Origin: Candidatus Eiseniibacteriota bacterium
GTDB taxonomy: Bacteria > Eisenbacteria > RBG-16-71-46 > CAIMUX01
DNA: 64,000 nt
Reading direction: 5' to 3'
Assembly (NCBI GenBank): GCA_020633975.1
Contig: JACKCR010000007.1
Location: 62,001-126,000 of the forward strand
This document shows, piece after piece, positions 8,027 through 17,069 of this stretch (positions are counted from its first letter, which is position 1; every line of letters begins with the position of its first letter). The notes under the pieces were generated by a model, which ran no database searches, had not been told where the DNA came from, and saw nothing but the letters and a program-made list of their open reading frames with translations. Position numbers and translations under genes: made by a program.

Positions 8027-10756
8027 ATGCCCGACCTCGAGCAGCAGCTCGACACCATTCTGCCCCTCGTTGCCAAGCCGAGCCGCTATCTGGGCAACGA
8101 GTTCCACGTCATCCGGAAACAGCCGGAGCCGGGCATGGTGCAGTGGTGCCTCCTCCTCCCCGAGGTCTACGAGATCGGGATGAGCCACTGGGGGCTCAAG
8201 ATCCTCTATGAAGTCCTGAACCGACGGCCGGACAGTCTCGCCGAGCGTGCGTACTCGCCCTGGTTCGACATGGAGGCGCAGCTTCGTCGGCACGAGATCC
8301 CGCTCTATGCACTCGAGTCCAAGCGCCCGCTCGCGGAGTTCGACTTCGTCGGGTTCTCGCTCCAGTACGAGCTGACCTACACGAACATCCTCCAGTGCCT
8401 GGACCTCGCCGGCCTTCCGCTCCGCTCTGCGGATCGCCGCGAGTCGGATCCGATCGTCATCGCTGGCGGCCCGGTCGTGAGCAATCCCGAACCGCTGTCG
8501 AGCTTCATCGACATGTTCCTCATCGGCGACGGCGAGGAGATGATCCACCGGATCACGGACCTCTACAAGGAGACGCGGGACCTCTCTCGTCACGAGCGGC
8601 TCCGTGCCTTCTCGAAACTGCCCGGCATCTACGTCCCGTCGATGTACGAGGCGAAGTACTCGGACGACGGCAAGCTGCTCGGCACGTTCCCGATCTACGA
8701 CGACGTTCCGAAGCGCGTGCTCCGGCAGTTCGTCATCGACCTGGAAAACGCTCCGGTTCCGGAGAAGCCGATCGTCCCCCTTCAGGACATCGTCCAGAAC
8801 CGTCTCTCCATCGAAGTGCTACGTGGGTGCACGCAGGGCTGTCGCTTCTGCCAGGCGGGCTATCTCTACCGTCCGATCCGCGAACGCAGCGTGGAGAAGA
8901 TCCTCGAGATCGCGGACGCGGGAATCCGGGAGTCCGGCTGGGACGAGATCGGCCTCACCTCGCTCTCCACCGCGGACTACACCCAGCTCGGCCCTCTCGC
9001 GGACGTGCTCAACGAACGGTTCTCGAGCGACCGGGTCGCGCTCTCCCTCCCCTCCCTCCGCGCCGACTCATTCGGCGTCGAGATCGCCGATAAGGTGAAG
9101 GAGACGAAGAAGACAGGATTCACCTTCGCTCCCGAAGTCGGCAGTGAACGGCTCCGGCTCGCGGTCAACAAACTGATCCGCGACCAGGAGTTCTTCGACG
9201 CTGCGGAGATCGCCTTCTCCCGAGGATGGCGACTGATCAAGATGTACTTCATGATCGGTCTCCCCACCGAGCAATGGGAAGACGTCGACGGCGTGGTCCA
9301 CTTCATCGATCGGGTTCGGGAGATCGGGCGGCGTCACGGGAGAAAGAACTCGGTCAACGCGTCCATCGGCTCCTTCGTCCCGAAGAGCCACACCCCGTTC
9401 CAGTGGGACGCGTTCGAGCCGGTCGACCTGCTCAAGGAGAAGATCCGCTACATCCGCAGCCGCTGCCACAGCCCGTCGAGTCGGGTGAAGTGGCACGACG
9501 TGGAGACGTCGCACCTCGAAGCGATCTTCTCGAAGGGGGATCGTCGACTCGGCCCCGCCATCGAGTGGGCGTACCGCCATGGCGCGCGTTTCGATGGGTG
9601 GACCGAGCACTTCGACTATGACCGTTGGATGCGCGCGTTCGAAGAGACCGGAGTCGACGTCGCCCACCACACAGGGCGGCGTGAGTTCACGGACGCGCTT
9701 CCGTGGGATCACATCGACATCCGCGTCTCGAAGAAGTGGCTCCAGCGCGAACGGAAGAAGACCGAGGACGCTGTCCTCGAGATCGGCGAATCACTCGTCA
9801 CGGATTGTCGTCATGGAGACTGCACCGCGTGCGGAATCCCCGGCCTCCCGTTCGACACCCAGCTGACGCCACCGATCGACCGCGACGAGTTGGGCGCGCT
9901 CAAAGAGAAGGCACGGCAGGCAGCGCCCCGCAGGGCGGAAGCAGGAACCACCTGGCCCGTCCGCGTTCGCTTCCAAAAGGTGGACGACGCGCGGTTCCTC
10001 TCCCATCTCGAGATGGGTGCGGTCCTGGCGAGGGCGTTCCGCATGGCACGCATTCCGGTCGCGCATTCGCAGGGACACAAGCCCCGTCCGAAGATCGCGT
10101 TCGGCCCGTCCCTCTCCGTAGGGATCGAGACGGTGGACGAGTACTTCGACGTGGAACTCCTCCGTCCCTGGATCGCGTCCTACGCCGCAGAGCTGAGCAA
10201 AGTGCTCCCACGCGGCATTCAGATCCTGGACGGAGCGACCATCCCGGTGATCCCTGGGCGGCGCCGACCGAGCCTTGCATCCCTGGTGCGTCGCGCGCGC
10301 TACCGGATCGAACTCGGCGCCTTGGAGGCGCCTCGGCAGGAGGCGATCTTCCATCTCGCGGACGAACTCGAGTCCATGGACGAGTGCCTCGTCGAGCGGT
10401 CGCACTGGAATCCGAAGACCTCCCGCGAAGCAACCGACTGGGAAACCCCGATGGCGCCCGCCGGAGTGCACGAAGGGGATGAGGCCGACACGAGTCGACG
10501 TACGGTCGACCTCCGCAAGGCGATCGAATCGATGTCGCGGGCCGGCGAAACACAGCTCGACGTCGAAATGTTCATCGCGAGGGACGACGGGCAGGTCTGC
10601 AATCCGAAGGTCGTGCTCGAGCGTTACTTCCATCTGGGCCCGGAGGAACAGGCTCGCGTCCGCATTCGGCGGATCGCTCTACTGCGCGAGGACGGGGAGC
10701 CTATCCGCTCGGCAGCGGCGACGGATGACCTACCAGAGCCGGTTCGGCTCTCCTAG
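8027..10756 (+). CDS. B12-binding-like/radical SAM protein fused to DUF2344
   Basis: A 909-residue protein of the TIGR03960 type (radical SAM) with a C-terminal TIGR03936/DUF2344 domain. The N-terminal ~200 residues look like a cobalamin-binding-like Rossmann fold (VGFSLQYELTYTNIL, IAGGP). The cluster motif is CTQGCRFC (C268, C272, C275). The DUF2344 part starts near residue 643 with VRVRFQKVDDARFLSHLE. In many bacteria the two parts occur together near ribosomal or RNase genes, but the reaction is not established to my knowledge. The ATG at 8027 follows CCGGAGG by about 4 bases; the open frame upstream is not coding-like. Confidence 0.88.
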   Translation: MPDLEQQLDTILPLVAKPSRYLGNEFHVIRKQPEPGMVQWCLLLPEVYEIGMSHWGLKILYEVLNRRPDSLAERAYSPWFDMEAQLRRHEIPLYALESKRPLAEFDFVGFSLQYELTYTNILQCLDLAGLPLRSADRRESDPIVIAGGPVVSNPEPLSSFIDMFLIGDGEEMIHRITDLYKETRDLSRHERLRAFSKLPGIYVPSMYEAKYSDDGKLLGTFPIYDDVPKRVLRQFVIDLENAPVPEKPIVPLQDIVQNRLSIEVLRGCTQGCRFCQAGYLYRPIRERSVEKILEIADAGIRESGWDEIGLTSLSTADYTQLGPLADVLNERFSSDRVALSLPSLRADSFGVEIADKVKETKKTGFTFAPEVGSERLRLAVNKLIRDQEFFDAAEIAFSRGWRLIKMYFMIGLPTEQWEDVDGVVHFIDRVREIGRRHGRKNSVNASIGSFVPKSHTPFQWDAFEPVDLLKEKIRYIRSRCHSPSSRVKWHDVETSHLEAIFSKGDRRLGPAIEWAYRHGARFDGWTEHFDYDRWMRAFEETGVDVAHHTGRREFTDALPWDHIDIRVSKKWLQRERKKTEDAVLEIGESLVTDCRHGDCTACGIPGLPFDTQLTPPIDRDELGALKEKARQAAPRRAEAGTTWPVRVRFQKVDDARFLSHLEMGAVLARAFRMARIPVAHSQGHKPRPKIAFGPSLSVGIETVDEYFDVELLRPWIASYAAELSKVLPRGIQILDGATIPVIPGRRRPSLASLVRRARYRIELGALEAPRQEAIFHLADELESMDECLVERSHWNPKTSREATDWETPMAPAGVHEGDEADTSRRTVDLRKAIESMSRAGETQLDVEMFIARDDGQVCNPKVVLERYFHLGPEEQARVRIRRIALLREDGEPIRSAAATDDLPEPVRLS

Positions 10757-10837
10757 TACAGCACAGTCCGGGCACTTGAAGGACGGGCCGGACAGCGCCC
10801 CAGGGCGGGCCCCGATCGGCCAATCGCGGCGCAAGCC

Positions 10838-11647
10838 CTAGGCCGCCGAGGTTTCGCCCTGGAAGTTCTGCGCCTTCGCGTGTCGGTCTGCGACCATGTG
10901 CAGGTAGTCCCGATCGACTTCCAGAACCGTCGCGTTCTCCGAAGACCAAACGCGCGAAACTACCGGAAGCGAATGGAACTCCCCAGTCGCAACCGACAGC
11001 CCCTCCGACTCCAGCTCCCTGATGTTGTCGACGGAGTCGACGGAGATCGCATAGGACTGACCTGACGCGGACCGGAGCACGAGTGCGAGCTCTCGCAGAT
11101 CGGTGACGAGGGTCTTCCTGAAGTCCGCGAAGAACTCGAGAATCGAAGACCTTCCGCGCTCGACGATCTCGAGCGCTGCCTCAGTCTTGCCATGCATAGC
11201 CGGATCAAGGACGACCGGGGCGAGTTCGTGCAGCTCTCGATGTGGCTTCTCGATCTTCTCGAATAGTCTCATGACGTTGTAGTCGTTCGTCTCGTACGCA
11301 ACGAGCCATCGACCAAGTGCGCACCGAGTAGGGTCGAGAGCCTCGCGGAAGGGTGTTCCCTCCATCACGCTCTTCCTCAGTGCGTCCACCCACTCCACGT
11401 GCTCGCGCTCCCGCTCAGCGAATAGAGCGTCCAACTCCCGCCGGTCGGACAGCAGACTGGGATCCCCGACCATTCCGCGAAAGTTGTAGAGGGAGATGAT
11501 CTGCCCCCGGACCGTGATCCCACCACGCAAGTGAGCCTCGCTCGACGGGATGTCCGAGAGACGAGTCACGGGCACGATCTCCTCGACCACGCCGACTTCT
11601 ATGCCGAACGTCTTGCTCCGGCAGCGGAACGTCAAGAGCTGAGTCAC
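10838..11647 (-). CDS. CheW-like protein with inserted CZB zinc-binding domain
   Basis: About 269 residues. A GTG at 11647, 8 bases after GGAGG, is preferred over an ATG at 11698 that has no Shine-Dalgarno. Residues 1-65 are the first half of a CheW fold (LLTFRCRSKTFGIEV, then HLRGGITVRGQIISLYNFR). Residues 80-150 are a CZB domain with all four expected zinc ligands: H83 (HVEW), C109 (CALGRW), H136 and H140 (HRELH). Residues 186-255 return to the CheW fold (LALVLRSASGQSYAISVDSV). CheW couples chemoreceptors to CheA; CZB domains sense zinc or hypochlorite in receptors and cyclases. The zinc module is thus placed inside the coupling protein. No other chemotaxis gene lies in the window. Confidence 0.82.
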   Translation of the reverse strand: MTQLLTFRCRSKTFGIEVGVVEEIVPVTRLSDIPSSEAHLRGGITVRGQIISLYNFRGMVGDPSLLSDRRELDALFAEREREHVEWVDALRKSVMEGTPFREALDPTRCALGRWLVAYETNDYNVMRLFEKIEKPHRELHELAPVVLDPAMHGKTEAALEIVERGRSSILEFFADFRKTLVTDLRELALVLRSASGQSYAISVDSVDNIRELESEGLSVATGEFHSLPVVSRVWSSENATVLEVDRDYLHMVADRHAKAQNFQGETSAA

Positions 11648-11801
11648 CTTCGCACCCTCCTGCAACTGCGCAGACCGTCTTCCTATCGTCGTAACCATCG
11701 ATAGTTCGGGAGGACATCTTGAGGGTTATCCCCTACCCCAGGGGGGATCCCCGGCACGGGTCCGAGACGAGGACGCAGGAGACGTGCACGCAATCGGCGT
11801 G

Positions 11802-11836
11802 AACGAAAAGAGGCGAGCCCGGTGCAGGGCTCGCCT
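11802..11836 (-). terminator. intrinsic terminator after the PEP-CTERM gene
   Basis: A perfect 10-bp inverted repeat AGGCGAGCCC (11811-11820) and GGGCTCGCCT (11827-11836) with a 6-base loop lies 30 bases after the stop. On the minus strand the stem is followed by CTTTTCGTTC. Confidence 0.8.
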
Positions 11837-11865
11837 CCAGGAATCGGGGGAAGACAGAATCAGGA

Positions 11866-12627
11866 TCAGGCCGAGACTTGGTTCCGACGGCGACGGAGGA
11901 TTCCGGCGAGGCCGAGCCCACCACCGAGGAGGAGGAGGCTAGCCGGCTCAGGGACCGGGTTGCTCACCATCATCTGGTCCTCGAGGACGTCGTTTCCGCA
12001 TCCCATGGTCCAGTGGAGGCCGTAGCTCGAGCTCGGGCCACCCATGTCGTCGAGATCGATAACCGCTTCGATGGCGTACCGGCCTTCCCAAGACGCATAG
12101 CTGAACTGGGTGTTGGCCGTGGTCGTCCAGCTCGTCACGCGGAGCGGATCACTTGCGCCACCCCAGGTCGGAGCGTTGTTGATCGCCGGGTTCTGCCAGA
12201 CGAGAGAACCACCGCGCAGCTTTCCGCTCTGGTCGCTGTCGACTGCGAAGTCGTAGTTGCCGTCGTTGTCGATGTCGAGGGCGATGTCGCCCGCATCGTA
12301 GTGATCGTTGCCGTGGTTCCGGCCGCTCAGCGGAAATCCAGTGACGATCGCGACGTAGAGGTAGTCACCGTCGGTGGCCATGTAGGACGCCTCGGCGTCG
12401 TAGGCCTGCCCACCCCAACCGGGTCCGAGATACCCGTCGGAGTTATCGCCGACCTTCCAATCTTCGACCGTGTACGAAACTTGCATCGGTCCGGGGACGG
12501 ACGGAGCCCAGCTGTCGTAGTCCACGCCCCAAGAATCCAAGAAAAGGGAGGCCTGCGCGCTCACCGGGAGACCGCCCAAAGCAACGACCCCGCCCAACAG
12601 CAGGCCGACTCCTATCATTCTCTTCAT
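11866..12627 (-). CDS. PEP-CTERM sorting domain protein
   Basis: A 253-residue exported protein. It has a signal peptide (residues 1-26, ending near SAQA), an extracellular beta-rich domain with several D/N/G-rich stretches such as DIDNDGNYDF, and a C-terminal PEP-CTERM tag: PVPEPAS, a hydrophobic helix LLLLGGGLGLAGIL and the basic end RRRRNQ. Such tags are processed by exosortase, which is not encoded here. The ATG follows AGGGAGC. It is monocistronic, with its own AT-rich promoter region, an upstream palindrome and an intrinsic terminator. The family usually contributes to surface or exopolysaccharide-associated layers; nothing more specific is visible. Confidence 0.9.
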   Translation of the reverse strand: MKRMIGVGLLLGGVVALGGLPVSAQASLFLDSWGVDYDSWAPSVPGPMQVSYTVEDWKVGDNSDGYLGPGWGGQAYDAEASYMATDGDYLYVAIVTGFPLSGRNHGNDHYDAGDIALDIDNDGNYDFAVDSDQSGKLRGGSLVWQNPAINNAPTWGGASDPLRVTSWTTTANTQFSYASWEGRYAIEAVIDLDDMGGPSSSYGLHWTMGCGNDVLEDQMMVSNPVPEPASLLLLGGGLGLAGILRRRRNQVSA

Positions 12628-12695
12628 GCCGTTTGTGCTCCCTGTTCCGGGGTGCGTCCTGAAAGAGCGCCCCGCTGTTTGAAGTGGTTGCTATG

Positions 12696-12724
12696 AGACT
12701 ATCGAGAGCACACCCGGAAATCAA
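12696..12724 (-). promoter_or_regulatory. candidate promoter of the PEP-CTERM gene
   Basis: On the minus strand TTGATT (12719-12724) and TAGTCT (12696-12701) are 17 bases apart, in an island far richer in A/T than the surroundings. A transcript would start near 12688, about 60 bases before the ATG. Confidence 0.4.
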
Positions 12725-12738
12725 ATGAATTCTAGAAT

Positions 12739-12759
12739 ATAGGACAAGTTGTGTCCTAT
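12739..12759. promoter_or_regulatory. palindromic operator candidate
   Basis: ATAGGACA (12739-12746) and TGTCCTAT (12752-12759) form a perfect 8-bp dyad with a 5-base centre. It is centred about 60 bases upstream of the predicted PEP-CTERM start site, a usual position for an activator. Confidence 0.5.
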
Positions 12760-13165
12760 TGCGCAGGGATGGCCCAATACGCATCATCCCCATTCATGTC
12801 AAGGCTTTAGGCAGTCTATGGTTCGGCGAGTCGCCGCATCCATGCGACGCTCGAGCGGGCGACATCAACGAATTCGGCCCTAGCTGTCGTCTTCGCGCGA
12901 CACATGGTCGTCGCAACTGCAATACGCCCATTCCCCGGCGACCTCCCCCATGGTCACACGGACAGTGCTCTCGACCGCGGGGCGTTGCCGATCCGGAACG
13001 TCCCGCCTAGAATCCAAGGCTGGTCCGGCGGACGGGCTCGGCCGAGCCCAGACGGGAAGATCCCCGTCGCCCTCCACTTCATTCGGGGCCTCCCCGGACC
13101 CCGCTATCGCGCCGACCGTCCAGACGACGACTCGGGGCCACACGCCGAACAGAGGAGCTCTCTCG
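12760..13165. other. gene-free interval before the P5C dehydrogenase gene
   Basis: About 400 bases between two divergent genes. Short frames occur but lack Shine-Dalgarno sequences and coding bias. Apart from AGAGGAG (13151-13157) ahead of the next gene, I see no repeat, RNA gene or clear promoter. Confidence 0.5.
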
Positions 13166-14773
13166 ATGACACTCTCGATCCCCAAGCCACAGAACCAAGC
13201 GCTCATCGACTATCGGGGAAACGACACGGACTGGGGTGCGTTCCAGGACGGACTCAAAGGCATCCCGAAGGGGATGGACGTTCCGATGATCATCGGAGGC
13301 GAGGAAGTCTTCTCGTCCGACAAGATCGAGTCGATCGATCCGTCGACCGGTGAGGTGTTCTGCACGGGACAGAAAGGAACGGCCGAGCACGCCGACCAGG
13401 CGATCAAAGCCGCGATGGCCGCGAAGGAAGCTTGGGCCGCTCTCTCGATCGAGGCTCGCGTACAGAAGTTCCGCGACCTCGAGTGGCTCCTCCATCAGCG
13501 CCGTCACGAAATCTGCGCGGTCACCGCGCACGAGTGCGGCTACAACGCACCCGAGGTGAGTGGTGGCTGGGCCGAGATGATCGACTTCGTCCGGTTCAAC
13601 CCGTACTTCTACATGGAGCTCGCGGATCTCAAGCTCGGTGACGGCAACTGGGAGACGAACCAGATGCAGCTCCGCCCCCTCAAGGGCGTGACCTGCGCAA
13701 TCACCCCGTTCAACTTCCCGATCGCGATCGGCTACAACCTCCCGACGGTGATGGCACTCTGCGGCAACACCGTCGTCTGGAAGCCGTCGAGCGACGCGCC
13801 GATGACTTCCTGGATGCTGATGCGGGCGATCCGCGACGCCGGATTCCCTCCGGGCGTCATCAACATGATCACCGGCCCCGGCTCTGCCATGATGCCGCCC
13901 GTTCTCCGGAATCCGGAGCTCACCGCGGTCAACTTCACCGGCAGCTTCGACACGGCGAAGTCGATCGCCGGCGACCTCTTCGACAAGAAGGCGCCGCGTC
14001 CTCACTTCCCGCGCTTCATCGCGGAAACCGGTGGCAAGGACTTCCTCGTCATCGACAAGGACTGTGACGTCTGGGACGTCGCCTCCTGCATCATCGCGGG
14101 CGCGTTCGGCCGGAGCGGACAGAAGTGCTCCGCGAACAGCCTCGTCCTCCCGCACGAGAAGATCTGGCCGGACCTCAAGGCAGCGGTCGTCGAGCAGATG
14201 AAGGCCTGGAAGGTGAAGAATCCACTCGAGCGGGACTCCGACATGGGCCCGGTCATCAACAAGGGCTCCTACGACAAGATCTCCGGCTTCGTCGATCGCG
14301 GGAAGAAGGACCCGAACGTCGCGCTCATCCATGGCGGCGAGCACTCTTCGGACAAGGGCTACTGGATCCAGCCGACCTTCTTCGAGGTGAAGGGTGACGA
14401 GCACGAACTCCTCGCCGTCGAGATCTTCGGCCCGGTCACCGCATTCCGCCCGGTCAAGGACGCGGACCACGCTCGCCGGATCCTGGACAACCACCCGTAC
14501 CGTCTCACCGGCGCGATCTGGTCGCACGACGAGAGCTGGCTCGCGAAGAACGTCCCAGTGTTCAGCCAGTACGCGGGCAACTTCTACGTGAACCGGAAGA
14601 CGACCGGCGCAATCGTCGACCAGCAGCCGTTCGGTGGCGACGGTGCGAGCGGAACGAACTACAAGGCGGGCGGAGCGTGGTACCTTCTCCAGTTCGTCAG
14701 CCAGGGCACGATCACGCGCCGCCACGCGCGGTCTCTGCCCGACAGCGGAATCTGGGGGTGGAACCGCGGATGA
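13166..14773 (+). CDS. L-glutamate gamma-semialdehyde (P5C) dehydrogenase
   Basis: A 535-residue NAD-dependent aldehyde dehydrogenase that oxidises glutamate semialdehyde to glutamate in proline breakdown. TPFNFPIAIGYNLP, the catalytic glutamate in ETGGKD (E287) and the nucleophile in GQKCSA (C321) are present and correctly spaced. The overall length and the FGRSGQKCSA context fit the stand-alone P5C dehydrogenase group. The ATG at 13166 follows AGAGGAG by 8 bases; an upstream open extension is non-coding. The stop overlaps the next gene (ATGA). Proline dehydrogenase itself is not in the window. Confidence 0.9.
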   Translation: MTLSIPKPQNQALIDYRGNDTDWGAFQDGLKGIPKGMDVPMIIGGEEVFSSDKIESIDPSTGEVFCTGQKGTAEHADQAIKAAMAAKEAWAALSIEARVQKFRDLEWLLHQRRHEICAVTAHECGYNAPEVSGGWAEMIDFVRFNPYFYMELADLKLGDGNWETNQMQLRPLKGVTCAITPFNFPIAIGYNLPTVMALCGNTVVWKPSSDAPMTSWMLMRAIRDAGFPPGVINMITGPGSAMMPPVLRNPELTAVNFTGSFDTAKSIAGDLFDKKAPRPHFPRFIAETGGKDFLVIDKDCDVWDVASCIIAGAFGRSGQKCSANSLVLPHEKIWPDLKAAVVEQMKAWKVKNPLERDSDMGPVINKGSYDKISGFVDRGKKDPNVALIHGGEHSSDKGYWIQPTFFEVKGDEHELLAVEIFGPVTAFRPVKDADHARRILDNHPYRLTGAIWSHDESWLAKNVPVFSQYAGNFYVNRKTTGAIVDQQPFGGDGASGTNYKAGGAWYLLQFVSQGTITRRHARSLPDSGIWGWNRG

Positions 14774-16170
14774 AGATCACATTCCACGGCGCAGCGCGCA
14801 CGGTAACCGGCTCTCGTCACCTCCTCGAGGTGAACGGGAAGAAGATCCTCCTCGACTGTGGACTCGTCCAGGGCCGACGTTCGGAAGCGGATGCCCGGAA
14901 TCGGAAGTTCCCTTTCGATCCCGCGGAGATCGACGCCGTCGTCCTGAGTCATGCCCACATCGATCACTCGGGGGCCCTCCCTGCGCTCGTGCGCCGTGGA
15001 TTCAAGGGGACGATCTTCTCGACCCTGGCCACGGCGGACCTCGCCAACCACATGCTCCGCGACTCCGGCTTCATCCAGGAGAAGGACGTCGAGTTCATCA
15101 ACAAGCGGAACAAGAAGCGGCACGGCCGGAACGCCGAGATCATCGAACCGCTCTACACCGTCGAAGACGCCGAGGAAGCGCTCGAGCACTTCTCCGGCAT
15201 GCGGTACCGGATCCCCTTCCCGGTCGTACCGGGCGTCGAGTGCACCTTCGTCGATGCAGGCCACATGCTCGGTTCGGCCATCGTGTCGCTACGGATCGAT
15301 GACCGCGGTTCCGAGCGCTCGGTCGTCTTCAGCGGCGACATCGGACGTCCGCACATGCCGATCATCCGGGATCCCAAGCACACAGCGACTCCGGACGTCC
15401 TCATCATGGAGTCGACGTACGGTGGAAGGGACCACGTCCCGAACGACCAGGCAGAGGACCACCTTGCCGCGATCATGAACAAGATCTGCGGCCGTCGCGG
15501 AAAGCTGATCATCCCGGCCTTCTCCGTGGGGCGGACGCAGGAGATCGTGTACAAGCTGACCCAGCTCCGAAGGGCAGGAAAGATCAGCTCCTGCCCGATC
15601 TTCGTCGACAGCCCGCTCGCCGTGAAGGCGACCGACGTGTTCGACCGTCACCCGGAGTGCTACGACGCAGAGATCCGGAAGATCATGCGCGAGCAAGGCG
15701 ACCCGTTCGGGATGGAAGACATCACCTACATCAAGTCGGTCGAGGAATCGAAGGCGCTGAATGACCGTAAGGGGCCGTTCACCGTCATCTCCGCGTCGGG
15801 CATGATGGAAGGAGGCCGCGTCCTCCATCACCTTCGCAACAGCATCTCGAACCCCGAGAACGCGATTCTCATCGTCGGCTACCAGGCGGAGCACACGCTC
15901 GGGCGGAAGATCCTCCGCGGAGACGAGGAGGTGAGCATCTACGGCGAGCCGTTCCCGGTCCGTGCAGAGGTATTCGTCATGAACGAACTCTCCGCCCACG
16001 CCGATCGGGGCGAACTCATGGACTGGTACGAGAAGAACGAGGGAACACCGCAGCAGGTCTTCCTCGTGCACGGGGACGAAGATCAGTCGACGGCGCTCGC
16101 AGCCACCATGGAAGCAAAGACGTCGGCGAAGATCGAGGTCCCGCACCTCGACCAGTCGTTCACTTTGTAG
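14770..16170 (+). CDS. MBL-fold/beta-CASP RNA-processing exonuclease
   Basis: A 466-residue metallo-beta-lactamase-fold nuclease of the CPSF73/YsiH-like type. It has the metal-binding HAHIDH (H61, H63, D65, H66), the beta-CASP region with PAFSVGRTQEIVYKL, and C-terminal motifs SASGMMEGGRVLHHL and LSAHADRGELMDWY (RMMBL domain). It is expected to be cytoplasmic and to process or degrade RNA. It overlaps the P5C dehydrogenase stop by 4 bases, so translation is coupled even though the two jobs are unrelated. The next gene begins about 70 bases later. Confidence 0.9.
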   Translation: MKITFHGAARTVTGSRHLLEVNGKKILLDCGLVQGRRSEADARNRKFPFDPAEIDAVVLSHAHIDHSGALPALVRRGFKGTIFSTLATADLANHMLRDSGFIQEKDVEFINKRNKKRHGRNAEIIEPLYTVEDAEEALEHFSGMRYRIPFPVVPGVECTFVDAGHMLGSAIVSLRIDDRGSERSVVFSGDIGRPHMPIIRDPKHTATPDVLIMESTYGGRDHVPNDQAEDHLAAIMNKICGRRGKLIIPAFSVGRTQEIVYKLTQLRRAGKISSCPIFVDSPLAVKATDVFDRHPECYDAEIRKIMREQGDPFGMEDITYIKSVEESKALNDRKGPFTVISASGMMEGGRVLHHLRNSISNPENAILIVGYQAEHTLGRKILRGDEEVSIYGEPFPVRAEVFVMNELSAHADRGELMDWYEKNEGTPQQVFLVHGDEDQSTALAATMEAKTSAKIEVPHLDQSFTL

Positions 16171-16238
16171 GAAGTGCATCGGACGGCGCGCTCGCGGACC
16201 AAGTGAACGCGCGCTCACCATCACTGGAGGGTTGTGCC

Positions 16239-16784
16239 ATGACCGATGAGCGCGCGCGGACCTCGGAAGAACGGATACGCCGCGACTTCGTCCGGCACAC
16301 ACTCGCGACGTTGGCGTACCGGGCCGAGAAGGTGCTTCGAGACGTACCGGACGGATTCGCCTCGTTCCGAGCGGGACCGGACACCCGGACCCCGCTCGAG
16401 ATCCTCTCTCACCTCGGCGACCTCATGGCCTGGGCGGTCACGTTCACAGAGGAAAAGCCTCGGTGGGAGGCTCTCCAATCAGACGACTGGGATGAGGCGG
16501 TAGCCAGATTCTTCGAGGAACTCGAGCGGGTCGACCGAGCGTTGTCCCAGGACGACAAGGAGACCAACCGCCCGCTCGAGGTCGTGTTCCAAGCCCCGAT
16601 CGCGGATGCGCTCACCCACGTCGGACAGATCGCACTCCTTCGAGGAATGTCCGGTCTGCGCGTCCGCCCCGAGAACTACTCCCGTGCAAAGGTGGAATCC
16701 GGACGCGTGAAACGCGATCAGTCGGCCGAACGTACCGAGTTCGACGAGGACGCCAGCTGGCCGGAGAACACTCCCAAGGAGTGA
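16239..16784 (+). CDS. DinB-like four-helix protein
   Basis: A 181-residue protein. The ATG follows GGAGG by 8 bases. LSHLGDLMAWA and THVGQIALLRGMSG give the histidine-bearing helices typical of the DinB/YfiT superfamily, whose members use a metal in thiol- or hydrolase-type reactions. The third histidine is not obvious, so activity is uncertain. The C-terminal 20 residues are acidic and probably disordered. It follows the beta-CASP gene by about 70 bases and may share its transcript. Confidence 0.65.
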   Translation: MTDERARTSEERIRRDFVRHTLATLAYRAEKVLRDVPDGFASFRAGPDTRTPLEILSHLGDLMAWAVTFTEEKPRWEALQSDDWDEAVARFFEELERVDRALSQDDKETNRPLEVVFQAPIADALTHVGQIALLRGMSGLRVRPENYSRAKVESGRVKRDQSAERTEFDEDASWPENTPKE

Positions 16785-16852
16785 CCGCTCACAGCCCAGC
16801 GGCCCGGGCGACGCTGGCGCCAAGGACGGCAAGGGGAACGAGGCAAGCCGCG

Positions 16853-17056
16853 CTACCTGTGGCTCTTCCCGATGATCCGGATCATCTTGAGGTTGATCCA
16901 GATGAACCGCCAGATCTGGTACGGCAGGAACGTGCGAAAGAACGTCGTCCCACCGGTTGGCTTCGTTGCGTAGAACGACTTGCTCAGGTGTGCGCGAGTC
17001 TGAGCGGTCGACGGGACTCCCTGGGTCTCCGGACGGTACTCAGAGCGACTCTCCAT
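16853..17056 (-). CDS. small basic amphipathic protein after SQR
   Basis: A 67-residue protein with a hydrophilic N-terminal half and a C-terminal aromatic, basic segment (FFRTFLPYQIWRFIWINLK, then MIRII). It could lie along or across the membrane. The ATG follows AAGGAG, which overlaps the end of the SQR gene 13 bases upstream, so the two are surely co-expressed. I recall similar small proteins beside SQR-type genes but cannot name a family. A role in membrane attachment of the oxidoreductase is an inference. Confidence 0.65.
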   Translation of the reverse strand: MESRSEYRPETQGVPSTAQTRAHLSKSFYATKPTGGTTFFRTFLPYQIWRFIWINLKMIRIIGKSHR

Positions 17057-17069
17057 GATCTGCTCCTTC

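Noticed and set aside
12760-12800. A sigma-54 (GG-N10-GC) promoter for the PEP-CTERM gene
   Set aside because: A GG and GC at the right spacing exist upstream of the palindrome, but TGGC and TTGC are not matched; the -35/-10 pair downstream fits better.
13079-14725. A 548-codon minus-strand frame opposite P5C dehydrogenase
   Set aside because: High GC makes antisense frames long; the plus strand has full catalytic motifs and a Shine-Dalgarno.
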